Assembly: GCA_964563105.1 (NCBI GenBank)
Contig: CAZLXM010000020.1
Span: 1-46,437 of the forward strand
Direction of reading: 5' to 3'
DNA length: 46,437 nt
DNA from: CAYVTV01 sp964563105
GTDB taxonomy: Bacteria > Bacteroidota > Bacteroidia > Bacteroidales > GCA-2748055
In this document: one piece after another, positions 1 through 8,429 of the stretch
How positions within the stretch are numbered: position 1 is the stretch's first letter
Layout: each line of letters starts with the position of its first letter
The notes under the pieces: model-generated
The model's database searches: none
Told to the model about the DNA's origin: nothing
What the model saw: only the letters and a program-made list of their open reading frames with translations
Made by a program: the position numbers and the translations under genes

Positions 1-1558
1 AAAATATGTATTTTGGTATTTTGTGACGGGATATTTTACCCCTGCAAAAATCTTTTATGTCTTCTTCAGCCAGAGAGGAATTATCTTTTAAAATAATGAA
101 TGCACCAACCTCTTCACCATATTTTTCATCCGGGACCCCTACTACTTCAACGTTTTTAATTTCAGGAATTTGAAAAAGGAAATTCTCAATTTCCCTGGGA
201 TAAATATTTTCTCCCCCTCTGATTATCATATCTTTAATACGTCCGGTTATTTTTAAATAACCTTGTTCATTCATTATTCCCAGGTCTCCGGAATGCAGCC
301 ATCCGTTTTCATCTATAGCAAGAACTGTTGCTTCGGGATTTTTATAATAACCTTTCATAACATTATAGCCTCTGCAACAAACTTCGCCCTGAGTCCCGGA
401 AGGACAGTCTTTACCTGTTTCAGGGTCTTTAATTGATACTTCCACGTGAGGATAAGCTTTCCCAACTGTAGTAGCCCTGATTTCAGGGGGATCATCGGTA
501 ACTGTAGCAGTTAAGCCTGGAGAGGATTCAGTCAAACCATATACAATTATAATATCCTTCATGTTCATCCTGGTCATGACTTGTTTCATTGTTTCAACAG
601 GGCATAAGGCACCGGCCATTATGCCTGTTCTTAGTGTTGAAAGATCAAACAGGTCAAACATTGGATGATTTAACTCGGCAATAAACATGGTAGGGACACC
701 ATACAAAGCAGTACACTTTTCTTTTTCTACCGAGGCCAATACAAGTAAAGGATCAAAACTTTCTACCATGACCATGGTAGCCCCATGAGTTATAATGGCA
801 CATAAAGCTAAGACACAACCAAAACAATGAAAAAGAGGGACACATACACATAAACGGTCATTTTGGGTATATTTCATACACTGCCCCGTTGATAAACCAT
901 TATTGACAATGTTATGATGAGTTAACATAACACCTTTCGGAAAACCTGTTGTTCCCGATGTATATTGCATGTTTACAACATCGTGACAGGAAATAGATTT
1001 TTTTATTTTATTCAGTTCATCATTACTATTCCGGCTACCCAAAAGAAGTATTTCATTTGAACTATACATTCCACGACGCTTCTCAGGGCCAATAAAAATT
1101 ACATTTCGTAATTCAGGGAATTTTTCCGAATTAAGGGCTCCCCGTTCATGAGATTTCAATTCCGGGATGAGTTCATAGATCATACTGATATAATCACTGT
1201 CACGAAAACCATCAATAAGGCAAAGAGTATTAATATCAGAATTGTACAGCAGATATTCCAGTTCCTGGAGTTTATAATTTGTATTTATTGTAACAAGTAT
1301 AACTCCAATTTTTGCAGTTGCAAACATAAATGTAAGCCAGTCAGGAACATTATTTGCCCATATTCCAAGCTTTTGTCCGGGTTGCAAACCAATAGCAAGC
1401 AAGCCCCTGGCCATCATATCTACTCTTTTATTAAATTCCGAATAAGTAAAACGAAGATCTCTGTCAGGATAAACCATAAATTCTTGTTCAGGGATCTCTT
1501 TAGCCCATTTTTCAAGATATTCTCCTAAAGTTTTTTCTGTTAGTCCCATTAGTGTCAT
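1..1558 (-). CDS. Fatty acyl-CoA synthetase (AMP-binding), 3' end missing
   Basis: This is an acyl-adenylate-forming ligase that activates a carboxylic acid with ATP and CoA, probably a medium- or long-chain fatty acid. The frame is open from ATG at 1558 (or ATG at 1549) through the window edge, so the last few tens of residues are missing. Visible motifs in order are the P-loop-like TSGTTGFPKG near residue 200, YGLTESSPG, and the hinge stretch GWLHSGDLG...GRIKDMIIRGGENIYPREIE that leads into the C-terminal lid. The final lysine of the lid falls about where the sequence ends. It starts 3 nt after the stop of the XRE-cupin gene, so the two are almost certainly co-transcribed. The family is clear; chain-length preference cannot be read from sequence. 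Confidence 0.9.
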   Translation of the reverse strand, partial: MTLMGLTEKTLGEYLEKWAKEIPEQEFMVYPDRDLRFTYSEFNKRVDMMARGLLAIGLQPGQKLGIWANNVPDWLTFMFATAKIGVILVTINTNYKLQELEYLLYNSDINTLCLIDGFRDSDYISMIYELIPELKSHERGALNSEKFPELRNVIFIGPEKRRGMYSSNEILLLGSRNSNDELNKIKKSISCHDVVNMQYTSGTTGFPKGVMLTHHNIVNNGLSTGQCMKYTQNDRLCVCVPLFHCFGCVLALCAIITHGATMVMVESFDPLLVLASVEKEKCTALYGVPTMFIAELNHPMFDLFDLSTLRTGIMAGALCPVETMKQVMTRMNMKDIIIVYGLTESSPGLTATVTDDPPEIRATTVGKAYPHVEVSIKDPETGKDCPSGTQGEVCCRGYNVMKGYYKNPEATVLAIDENGWLHSGDLGIMNEQGYLKITGRIKDMIIRGGENIYPREIENFLFQIPEIKNVEVVGVPDEKYGEEVGAFIILKDNSSLAEEDIKDFCRGKISRHKIPKYIF

Positions 1559-1561
1559 AAG

Positions 1562-2134
1562 TTAATAAGGAGCATATACAACAGCCAGTATTTTGGCAGT
1601 TTTTCCCGGAAGGGCATGAACATGATGCTCTATAATAGAATCATAATATATGCTGTCTCCCTCTTTTAATTGATAACTGTCTTTTCCATAATATATCTCA
1701 ATTTCTCCTGAAAGAACATAAATGAATTCTTCGCCTTCATGTGTGGAAAGCAAATAATTTGATTGTTTAAGCGGATACAAATCAATTATAAAAGGTTCCA
1801 TATGACGATCAGACTTATCCCCGGCTAAAGGGAAAAATTCCATATGAGTATGAAGATTGCTGTTTTCACCTGAAAAACTCACTCCGGCAGTGTGTTTATC
1901 ACTACGTTTAACAACAGGGCCGGTAATATCAGAATCATCCAGAAAGGTCCCTAACCTGACCCCTAAAACTCTGGCAATCCTGATAAGTGGTGCAAGGGAT
2001 GGAAGTGTTCCGCCGGTCTCTATTTGTGTCAAAAGGTCTGCATTAAGTTTAGCTCTTTCAGCCAGTTCAGGCAGTGAGATCTTCTTAAACTCTCTCAGGT
2101 CTTTAATTTTTTTACCGATATCTTTATTAGGCAT
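1562..2134 (-). CDS. XRE-family regulator with cupin domain
   Basis: This is a 190-residue cytoplasmic transcription regulator. Residues 8-62 form a lambda-repressor-type helix-turn-helix (ISLPELAERAKLNADLLTQIE). Residues 105-185 form a single cupin barrel with the motifs EEFIYVLSGEIEIYYG and GDSIYYDSIIEHHVHA, the usual place for binding a small ligand. This architecture is widespread in anaerobes, and its location immediately upstream of an acyl-CoA synthetase suggests that it senses a fatty acid or acyl-CoA and controls the downstream gene; that link is an inference. The start ATG at 2134 places the HTH at the normal distance from the N-terminus. A Bacteroidota-type promoter lies about 65 nt upstream. 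Confidence 0.9.
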   Translation of the reverse strand: MPNKDIGKKIKDLREFKKISLPELAERAKLNADLLTQIETGGTLPSLAPLIRIARVLGVRLGTFLDDSDITGPVVKRSDKHTAGVSFSGENSNLHTHMEFFPLAGDKSDRHMEPFIIDLYPLKQSNYLLSTHEGEEFIYVLSGEIEIYYGKDSYQLKEGDSIYYDSIIEHHVHALPGKTAKILAVVYAPY

Positions 2135-2161
2135 AATGAATTAAAATATTTATAACTGTTT

Positions 2162-2193
2162 TTTAAAAATTTAAAAGATATATTTAAAAATTT
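2162..2193. repeat. Two 11-bp direct repeats upstream of the XRE-cupin gene
   Basis: TTTAAAAATTT occurs at 2162-2172 and again at 2183-2193, exactly 21 bp apart, which is two helical turns. Both lie between the predicted promoter and the start codon of the XRE-cupin gene. They could be an autoregulatory operator, but the region is very AT-rich and chance is a real alternative. Confidence 0.35.
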
Positions 2194-2198
2194 GGCCA

Positions 2199-2206
2199 CA
2201 AAGATA
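2199..2206 (-). promoter_or_regulatory. -7 promoter element for XRE-cupin/acyl-CoA synthetase
   Basis: TATCTTTG on the minus strand matches the Bacteroidota -7 consensus TAnnTTTG. Transcription would begin near 2193, giving a leader of about 60 nt. No TTG is seen at the -33 spacing, so the call rests on one element. Confidence 0.45.
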
Positions 2207-2323
2207 ATAATTGGAATTATATTGAGTAATTATTATAAATATTCAGTAAAAAGCAGAAATAAAAAGATATAGTTTAAACAATAACTTTATTTTATGATTT
2301 TTTACAGATTTTTTACTAGTTAA

Positions 2324-3241
2324 TTAGTTGATCTGATTTAAATCATAAGGTGTTATCTGATAGACATAATAATTTAACCAGTTAGTGAACAATAAGTTTG
2401 CATGGCTTCGCCAACTAACTATGGGATCTTTATTTGGATCATCATCAGGAAAATAATTAAATGGTAAATCAATATCCAATCCTTTTTTTAAATCTCTTTC
2501 ATATTCCAGCTTCAATGTATCCGGATCGTATTCAGAATGACCTGTAACAAAAATTTGCCTGCCATTTCTGCCCAATACTATATAAACACCGGCAATATCT
2601 GATTCTGAAATAATTTCCAGGCCATTGATCTTTTTAATATCTTCTGACTTTATTTCAGTATGCCTTGAATGCGGGGCAAGAAAAACATCATCAAATCCTC
2701 TGATTAAAGGGATACTTCTGTTATTAACCGTATGCGGGAATATTCCGAACATCTTTTTTAATAAAGGATATTTTTGAATATTATAAAAATGATATAAACC
2801 AGCTTGTGCACCCCAGCAAATGAACAGTGTAGAGGTAACATGCCTTGCTGACCAGTCCATAATTTTTTGAAGTTCAATCCAGTAATCAACTTCTTCAAAC
2901 TCCAGGTGTTCAACAGGGGCGCCGGTTATTATCATACCGTCATATTTTTGATTTTTAATTTCATCAAAAGTTTTATAAAAAGTCATTAAATACTCCATTG
3001 GAGAAGTTTTTGAAACATGGCTTATCGGATAAAGGAAATCTACTTCTATTTGAAGAGGTGTATTTGCCAACACTCGTAATAAATGAGTCTCTGTTGTTTG
3101 TTTAACAGGCATTATATTAAGGATTACTACCTTTAAGGGACGAATATCCTGATGGGTAGCCCTTGACTCATCCATTATAAATATATTTTCTCTTTGAAGA
3201 ATTTCAATAGCCGGCAAATTGTCTGGTACGTTTAATGGCAT
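2324..3241 (-). CDS. metA: Homoserine O-acyltransferase MetA (predicted acetyl-CoA type)
   Basis: MetA catalyses acylation of homoserine, the committed step of methionine synthesis, in the cytoplasm. The protein has 305 residues, the usual length. The nucleophile is Cys142 in ICWGAQAG, and the His235/Glu237 pair sits in TGHSEYD, matching the family's numbering exactly. Residue 111 is glutamate (GAPVEHLEFEEV). In characterised family members Glu at this position goes with acetyl-CoA use and Gly with succinyl-CoA, so the product is predicted to be O-acetylhomoserine despite the usual succinyltransferase label. It stands alone, 113 nt from menG upstream. I see no SAM riboswitch-like structure in its leader. 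Identity is very secure; acyl-donor choice is an inference from one residue. Confidence 0.95.
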   Translation of the reverse strand: MPLNVPDNLPAIEILQRENIFIMDESRATHQDIRPLKVVILNIMPVKQTTETHLLRVLANTPLQIEVDFLYPISHVSKTSPMEYLMTFYKTFDEIKNQKYDGMIITGAPVEHLEFEEVDYWIELQKIMDWSARHVTSTLFICWGAQAGLYHFYNIQKYPLLKKMFGIFPHTVNNRSIPLIRGFDDVFLAPHSRHTEIKSEDIKKINGLEIISESDIAGVYIVLGRNGRQIFVTGHSEYDPDTLKLEYERDLKKGLDIDLPFNYFPDDDPNKDPIVSWRSHANLLFTNWLNYYVYQITPYDLNQIN

Positions 3242-3354
3242 ACTTAAAAAATATAAATTGTTATTTCTTATTTAAAATATTATTTCTGTGAAAATGTTCA
3301 TTAAAAAAAATTTTATTTAATAAAAAGATGCAAAATAAGTTAATACTCAGTAAT

Positions 3355-4068
3355 TTATTTTAAGGGGCTTACAATATACAGACCTGAGATACCACCCAAT
3401 AATTGTTTAGATTTAATTTTTTGAAATCCTGCTTTATTTAATAGTCCAAGAAGTTCGTCATTTTTATAATAATTAACTGCTGAATGGGAGAGGTATTTAT
3501 ATGCTCCCGGATTTCCCGAAATTAAACCTCCTAATGGAGCAGTTATCTTTTTGAGATACCAATGAAAAAGAGTACGAAAAATCTTATTTGGAGGTTGACT
3601 GGTTTCAATAATAACAAAACGGCCTTCGGATTTTAAAACTCTGAATATTTCCAAAAGAAATTTATTTGTATCAGGATTGTGAAAAGTAAGATTACGGAAT
3701 GCAAATGCTATCCCTATTGCATCAAAATAATTATCCGGAAAGGGCATTTGTGCAGCATCGGCATGAGATAACTCAATGTTTTTAAGTTTCTTTTTATTAA
3801 ATTTTCTTTTTGCTGCTTCCAACATTGGAAGACTAAAATCAAGTGCGGTTATTTGTGTGGCCTGAGCAGCATTTTTACTGAGTTTTACAGCCAGGTCCCC
3901 TGTGCCGCAACACAAATCAAGAATCCTGGCAGGGTTATCATATAAACATTCTTTTGCCGCTTTTTTCCTCCATTTCTGATCAAATCCGAATGTAAGCAGA
4001 CGATTAAGAAAATCATAGGTTGAGGGGACTGCAACAAACATTTTGTGAAGAGGCCGTTTTTCAAACAT
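3355..4068 (-). CDS. menG: Demethylmenaquinone methyltransferase
   Basis: This is a SAM-dependent C-methyltransferase of the UbiE/MenG family that methylates demethylmenaquinone in the last step of menaquinone synthesis. It has 237 residues. The N-terminal family signature YDFLNRLLTFGFDQKWR is followed by the SAM-binding motif ILDLCCGTGDLA (about residues 49-60), then DYFDAIGIAFAFRNLTF, the second family signature. Menaquinone is the expected quinone in Bacteroidota, so menG rather than ubiE is the better name. Its ATG lies 11 nt downstream of the U32-family stop codon, so the pair is probably one transcript. No other menaquinone gene is in the window. Confidence 0.93.
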   Translation of the reverse strand: MFEKRPLHKMFVAVPSTYDFLNRLLTFGFDQKWRKKAAKECLYDNPARILDLCCGTGDLAVKLSKNAAQATQITALDFSLPMLEAAKRKFNKKKLKNIELSHADAAQMPFPDNYFDAIGIAFAFRNLTFHNPDTNKFLLEIFRVLKSEGRFVIIETSQPPNKIFRTLFHWYLKKITAPLGGLISGNPGAYKYLSHSAVNYYKNDELLGLLNKAGFQKIKSKQLLGGISGLYIVSPLK

Positions 4069-4079
4069 ACATGTCAGAT

Positions 4080-5324
4080 TTATCTGTTTCTAAGAATATA
4101 TAATTTATCAGATCTCCGGATTATTTTTTCTGAAGGGAAACTACATTTTTCACCTCTTTCAGCAATTTTAACAGGCCCTTTTTCAGTATGCAACTCTTTA
4201 ATGTTTAACTCAACTACTCCGGTTGTGGGGCCTGTTATTATTATTTCATCACCAACTTTAAGGCTGTCATTTTCTATAATAAATTCCGCAACTGATAACT
4301 TTTGATAATAATTTGTGGCTTTCCCGATATATGTTTTAATTTTTGTTGCTTTTGACCCATATTTATTAGTCCATTCACCTAATCGTTGTCCAAGATAATA
4401 ACCATCCCAGAACCCCCTGTTAAAGACAGTTGAAAGTCTTTTTTCCCATTCTGTAACTTTATCTTTAGTATACCTTCCTTCAATAATAGAATGAATAGCT
4501 TCATTATAACAGGATACAACTGTTTTTACATATTCTGCAGATCTTGCCCTTCCTTCTATTTTTAACACTTTAACGCCGGAATTAATTATTTGGTCAAGAA
4601 AATGTATAGTACAAAGATCCTTAGGCGACATAATGTATTCATTATCAATTTCAAGTTCATTTCCCTTTTCTTTGTCTCTTACTATGTATGATCGTCTGCA
4701 AACCTGAAAACAATCTCCCCTGTTAGCAGAATGGTTATGTTCATGCAGGCTTAAATAACACTTGCCTGAAGTAGCCATACATAATGCCCCATGAATAAAC
4801 ATTTCGATTTTTACCTTTTGCCCGGAAGGGCCACAAATATTTTCAGATTCAATAACATCTGAAATTTCTTTAACCTGTTCAAGATTAAGTTCTCTGGCGA
4901 GTACAATTACATCTGCAAAACGTGAGTAAAATCTTAAAGAATCAATATTACTAATATTTAACTGTGTAGAAATATGAACTGTAATGCCGCTTTTTAATGC
5001 ATAGTCAATTACAGAAAGATCAGACGCGATTATTGCTGATACTTTGTTTTCTTTGGCCAGATCAATTATCTCACGGACAATGCCTAATTCGTGGTTATAA
5101 ATGACAGTATTCAGGGTAAGATAAGTTTTTAGTCCATGTTCCCCTGAGATACTAACAATTTCTTTCAGGTCTTCTTTTGAGAAATTTGCGGCAGACCGGG
5201 CACGCATATTTAGTTGTTTAACGCCAAAATAAATGGAATCAGCCCCTCCCTGAATTGCCGCCATGATTGCTTCCCGTGAACCGGCAGGGGCAGTTAATTC
5301 TATATCGCGCCTTGATTTTAACAT
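4080..5324 (-). CDS. U32-family protein (TrhP/YegQ-like, tRNA hydroxylation)
   Basis: This 414-residue protein belongs to the collagenase-like U32 family. Several members are not peptidases but [4Fe-4S] hydroxylation proteins; TrhP/YegQ takes part in 5-hydroxyuridine formation in tRNA. The family signature EMFIHGALCMATSGKCYLS is at about 174-192. Cys182, Cys189, Cys205 and Cys238 have the spacing expected for the Fe-S ligands of related U32 proteins; Cys209 is extra. The N-terminal half (ELTAPAGSREAIMAAIQGGAD) is the TIM-barrel-like U32 core, and the C-terminal 80 residues look like the small beta domain found in TrhP-like members. menG follows directly. A -7 promoter element ends only 5 nt before the ATG, so the mRNA may be nearly leaderless. 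Exact substrate is not provable here. Confidence 0.85.
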   Translation of the reverse strand: MLKSRRDIELTAPAGSREAIMAAIQGGADSIYFGVKQLNMRARSAANFSKEDLKEIVSISGEHGLKTYLTLNTVIYNHELGIVREIIDLAKENKVSAIIASDLSVIDYALKSGITVHISTQLNISNIDSLRFYSRFADVIVLARELNLEQVKEISDVIESENICGPSGQKVKIEMFIHGALCMATSGKCYLSLHEHNHSANRGDCFQVCRRSYIVRDKEKGNELEIDNEYIMSPKDLCTIHFLDQIINSGVKVLKIEGRARSAEYVKTVVSCYNEAIHSIIEGRYTKDKVTEWEKRLSTVFNRGFWDGYYLGQRLGEWTNKYGSKATKIKTYIGKATNYYQKLSVAEFIIENDSLKVGDEIIITGPTTGVVELNIKELHTEKGPVKIAERGEKCSFPSEKIIRRSDKLYILRNR

Positions 5325-5329
5325 GGACG

Positions 5330-5337
5330 CAAAGTTA
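5330..5337 (-). promoter_or_regulatory. -7 promoter element of the U32-menG operon
   Basis: TAACTTTG on the minus strand matches TAnnTTTG perfectly, with only CGTCC between it and the ATG at 5324. Transcription would start within a few bases of the start codon. No -33 TTG is seen at normal spacing. Confidence 0.5.
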
Positions 5338-5378
5338 AGAAAAGTATAAAAATGACCGGAGTTTTAAGTATAAATTAA

Positions 5379-5419
5379 CAATAAGCGGGAACAATGACAT
5401 GCAAAGTTCCCGCTTATTG
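5379..5419 (-). terminator. Intrinsic terminator of the hyd operon
   Basis: A perfect 14-bp inverted repeat (CAATAAGCGGGAAC at 5379-5392 and its complement at 5406-5419) encloses a 13-nt loop. On the minus strand the hairpin is followed by TTAATTTATAC, a U-rich tract. It lies 49 nt past the hydA stop and upstream of the U32 promoter, so it should insulate the two units. It is the most stable hairpin I found in the window. Confidence 0.8.
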
Positions 5420-5467
5420 ATATTTATACTTATTATTTATTTGTTTCTTTCTACCAACAAATAAAGT

Positions 5468-7249
5468 TTAGTATCTTATTCTTTCTGTATAATGCGTATG
5501 AAGCAGTTCATGAGACTTATCACTGTTCGGTTCTCCAAGAAAATCTTTATAGATCATTATTATTTCAGGATTCTCATGAGATTTCCTTATTGCCATACTC
5601 ATATCTTCTTCATAAATTGCTTCGGTACGTTTTTTACGAATAGCCTCATTGGTTGGTATAGGCTGGCCACCGCCCCCAAGACATCCGCCAGGGCAGGCCA
5701 TTATTTCAATAAAGTGGAAGTTTTCTTTTCCTTCTTTAACAGCCTGCATAACTGTTTTGGCATTTACAAGACCATGGGCAATTGCACAATGAACTTCAAC
5801 GCCTTCAAGAAAATCCCATTCTGGTTTACATCCTTCAATCTTTATCTTTGTTGATCTGACACCTTCCATACCTCTTACAGGTAAAATATTTAGATTATCA
5901 AAAGGAACAGGACGTCCTGTTACAATTTCATAAACAGTTCTCAATGCAGCTTCCATTACACCTCCTGTAGCACCAAAAATGACTCCGGCACCTGTAGATT
6001 CACCCATGATACTGTCATATGAAATTGGCTCAAGGTCTGCAAAACTTACACCCGATTGCCTGATCATTTTTGCGAGTTCACGGGTAGTTAAAACAAAATC
6101 AACATCTTTATATCCGCTTGACCGCATTTCAGGCCTGTCTGCCTCATATTTCTTGGCTGTGCAGGGCATAATAGAAACACTTACAACATCTTTAGGGTTT
6201 AACCCCCGTTTTTGTGCATAATATGTTTTAGCAAGGGCACCAAACATCTGCTGGGGGGACTTACAGCTAGAAACATTTGGTAAATACTCGGGAAAAGTAT
6301 GTTCGATAAATTTGACCCATCCAGGTGAACAGGAAGTTGTCATTGGAAGTGCTACAGAATTATCCTTATCAACAAGTGCCTTTTTTAACCTTGTAAGCAA
6401 TTCCGTGCCTTCTTCTATAATAGTTAAGTCAGCAGTAAAATCTGTATCAAGAACACTGTTAAAACCTATCCTTTTCAAAGCAGCCACCATTTTTCCGGTA
6501 ACCCTTTCACCGACATTTAAACCTAAGGCTTCACCAAGTCCGATACGTACGGCAGGAGCAGTTTGAACAACAACATGTTTAGTCGGGTCCAGAATTGCAT
6601 CCCAAACTTCTTCAATATAATTCTTTTCTACCAATGCCCCGGTTGGACACCGATTAATACATTGGCCACAATTTGTACAAACAACCTCAACCATAGGTTT
6701 ATCAAGAAAACTACTGATTTTTTGTTCTGCCCCTTTATTTGCAACTGCAAGAGCATTTACACCCTGCAATTCAGCGCATGTCCTTACACATCGCTGACAG
6801 CGGATACATTTGCTGTCATCTTTAATAATAGAAGGTGAATAATTATCAATAGTAAAATTTTTTAAAGGGATAAGATCAATAAAAATATGGTCTCCAACAC
6901 TGTATTCATTTGCCAGACTTTGAAGTTCACAATTTCCGTTCTTGTAGCATTTTGTACAATCAGCATTATGTTCAGACAAAAGTAATTCAATAATATGTTT
7001 TCTTGCAGTTCTGACAGTCAGGGTATTGGTTAAAATAGACATGTTTTCACTAACAGGTACTGCACAGGCAGCTACTAAATTTTTAGCACCTTCCTGTTCT
7101 ACCACGCATACACGACAGTTTCCGGCAACACACAAGTCTTCATGATTGCAAAGAGTGGGGATCCTGAAATTCAGTTTTTTCGCAGCTTCAAGAATAGTTG
7201 TACCAGGTTTTACCGAAACAGGAAGGCCGTTTATTTTTAAGTTTACCAT
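5468..7249 (-). CDS. hydA: [FeFe] hydrogenase catalytic subunit
   Basis: This is the H2-forming or H2-consuming subunit, 593 residues, cytoplasmic (no signal). The N-terminal domain order matches the clostridial CpI type. A [2Fe-2S] domain uses Cys34/45/48/62, a His-Cys3 cluster uses His94/Cys98/101/107, and two [4Fe-4S] clusters use Cys148/151/154/158 and Cys191/194/197/201. The H-domain follows, with L1 TSCSPGW (305-311), L2 MPCTAKK (Cys363) and L3 MACPGGCLGGGG (Cys519, Cys523). The small-subunit-like tail is fused at the C-terminus. L1 carries serine at 308, where CpI has ligand Cys300; Cys307, the proton-relay position, is kept. It is the last gene of hydC-hydB-hydA, 19 nt after hydB. The family is certain; catalytic competence depends on the L1 variant. 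No maturase gene (hydE, hydF, hydG) is in the window. Confidence 0.94.
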   Translation of the reverse strand: MVNLKINGLPVSVKPGTTILEAAKKLNFRIPTLCNHEDLCVAGNCRVCVVEQEGAKNLVAACAVPVSENMSILTNTLTVRTARKHIIELLLSEHNADCTKCYKNGNCELQSLANEYSVGDHIFIDLIPLKNFTIDNYSPSIIKDDSKCIRCQRCVRTCAELQGVNALAVANKGAEQKISSFLDKPMVEVVCTNCGQCINRCPTGALVEKNYIEEVWDAILDPTKHVVVQTAPAVRIGLGEALGLNVGERVTGKMVAALKRIGFNSVLDTDFTADLTIIEEGTELLTRLKKALVDKDNSVALPMTTSCSPGWVKFIEHTFPEYLPNVSSCKSPQQMFGALAKTYYAQKRGLNPKDVVSVSIMPCTAKKYEADRPEMRSSGYKDVDFVLTTRELAKMIRQSGVSFADLEPISYDSIMGESTGAGVIFGATGGVMEAALRTVYEIVTGRPVPFDNLNILPVRGMEGVRSTKIKIEGCKPEWDFLEGVEVHCAIAHGLVNAKTVMQAVKEGKENFHFIEIMACPGGCLGGGGQPIPTNEAIRKKRTEAIYEEDMSMAIRKSHENPEIIMIYKDFLGEPNSDKSHELLHTHYTERIRY

Positions 7250-7268
7250 AATTGTAATTCTTAATTAA

Positions 7269-8429
7269 TTAATAAATAATTTCTTCTTTGAAGTTTTCAA
7301 CAATTGATTTAAATGCGTTCCCAACAGACTGTCCAAGTCCGCATTTTGAAGCAACTTTCATTGTGTTGGCAAGCTTAATTAAATCATCAAGATATTTGGA
7401 ATGCTTATCACCTTTTTTAACTGCTTCAACGCCAAGTAATAATTGTTGACATCCTACCCTGCAGGGTGTGCATTGGCCACATGATTCTTCATTAAAAAAA
7501 TCCAGATAATTATGAAGAACATTATACATTGACCTTGTACTGTTAAAAAGTTTCATTGATCCTCCAGTCGGGACTCCTTCAAAGCCAATAATAGTTTCTC
7601 TGAATTTTTTTCTGGGGACACAAAATCCTGAAGCACCTCCAACCTGTACTGCTTTTGTATCACCATCACCAAATTCTTCAACAAAACGTTCAACAGTCAT
7701 ACCCAATTCAAGTTCATAGATACCGGGAATGGGAGTATCACCGGAAACACTGAATACTTTGGACCCTCTTGAATCTGTGGTACCAAGTGCTTTAAAGTTT
7801 TCCGCCCCGTAAGCACAGATCATTACCGTATAAACTAATGTTTCAACATTGTTAATGGAAGTTGGTTTCCCAAATAAACCTGCAACTGTTGGATATGGCG
7901 GCTTGTTGCGGGGCTCTCCGCGATAACCTTCAATTGATTCAAAAAGGGCACTTTCTTCTCCACATATATAGGCCCCGCTTCCCAAACGTAAATGGATCTT
8001 GAAGTTTAACTTTAAGTCTTTAAGCATAGAATGGAATAAATCAAGCTCCTCTTCAAGTTTGGGCACTAAGAATTTGTATTCCCCCCTGAGATATATATAT
8101 CCTTCTTTTGCTCCAATAGCATAACCTGCAAGGGCCATGCCTCCGAAAACTTTGCGGGGAACTTCATCAAGGATCTGCCTGTCCTTAAAAGTACCGGGTT
8201 CACCTTCGTCAGCATTACAAACGATATATTTTACCGGATCTTTTTCAGCGGCAGTATATTTCCATTTTAAACCGGTAGGAAATCCTGCCCCTCCTCTGCC
8301 CCTTAAACCTGAATCCAATACTTCCTGAATAATTTCTTCCGGTTTCTTTTTTAAGGATTTTTCCAGAATGCTCTTTACATTACATTTTTCAAAAATGAGG
8401 TCAACTCTTTTTAATGCACCACTTTTCAT
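7269..8429 (-). CDS. hydB: NADH-binding hydrogenase subunit (NuoF-like, minimal HydB)
   Basis: This subunit exchanges electrons between NAD(H) and the hydrogenase. The FMN/NADH fold shows GLRGRGGAGFPTGLKW (41-56) and CNADEGEPGTFKDR (71-84). One [4Fe-4S] cluster is marked by Cys317/320/323 (SCGQCTPCRVGC) and Cys363 (KCGLGQS). The chain is only 386 residues. It begins directly at the NuoF core and ends 23 residues after the last ligand. It therefore lacks the N-terminal thioredoxin-like [2Fe-2S] domain and the C-terminal ferredoxin-like 2[4Fe-4S] domain found in the roughly 600-residue HydB of electron-bifurcating hydrogenases. I see no frameshift or remnant of either domain in the flanking gaps (19 and 107 nt). 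The enzyme may use NADH alone, which is an inference. Confidence 0.93.
   Translation of the reverse strand: MKSGALKRVDLIFEKCNVKSILEKSLKKKPEEIIQEVLDSGLRGRGGAGFPTGLKWKYTAAEKDPVKYIVCNADEGEPGTFKDRQILDEVPRKVFGGMALAGYAIGAKEGYIYLRGEYKFLVPKLEEELDLFHSMLKDLKLNFKIHLRLGSGAYICGEESALFESIEGYRGEPRNKPPYPTVAGLFGKPTSINNVETLVYTVMICAYGAENFKALGTTDSRGSKVFSVSGDTPIPGIYELELGMTVERFVEEFGDGDTKAVQVGGASGFCVPRKKFRETIIGFEGVPTGGSMKLFNSTRSMYNVLHNYLDFFNEESCGQCTPCRVGCQQLLLGVEAVKKGDKHSKYLDDLIKLANTMKVASKCGLGQSVGNAFKSIVENFKEEIIY

Noticed and set aside
1148..1528. 126-codon plus-strand frame opposite the acyl-CoA synthetase
   Set aside because: It is antisense to well-conserved coding sequence and has no recognisable domain.
7250..7268. 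Possible frameshift remnant of the missing HydB C-terminal domain
   Set aside because: The gap is only 19 nt and hydA starts with its own complete N-terminal [2Fe-2S] domain; nothing is left over.
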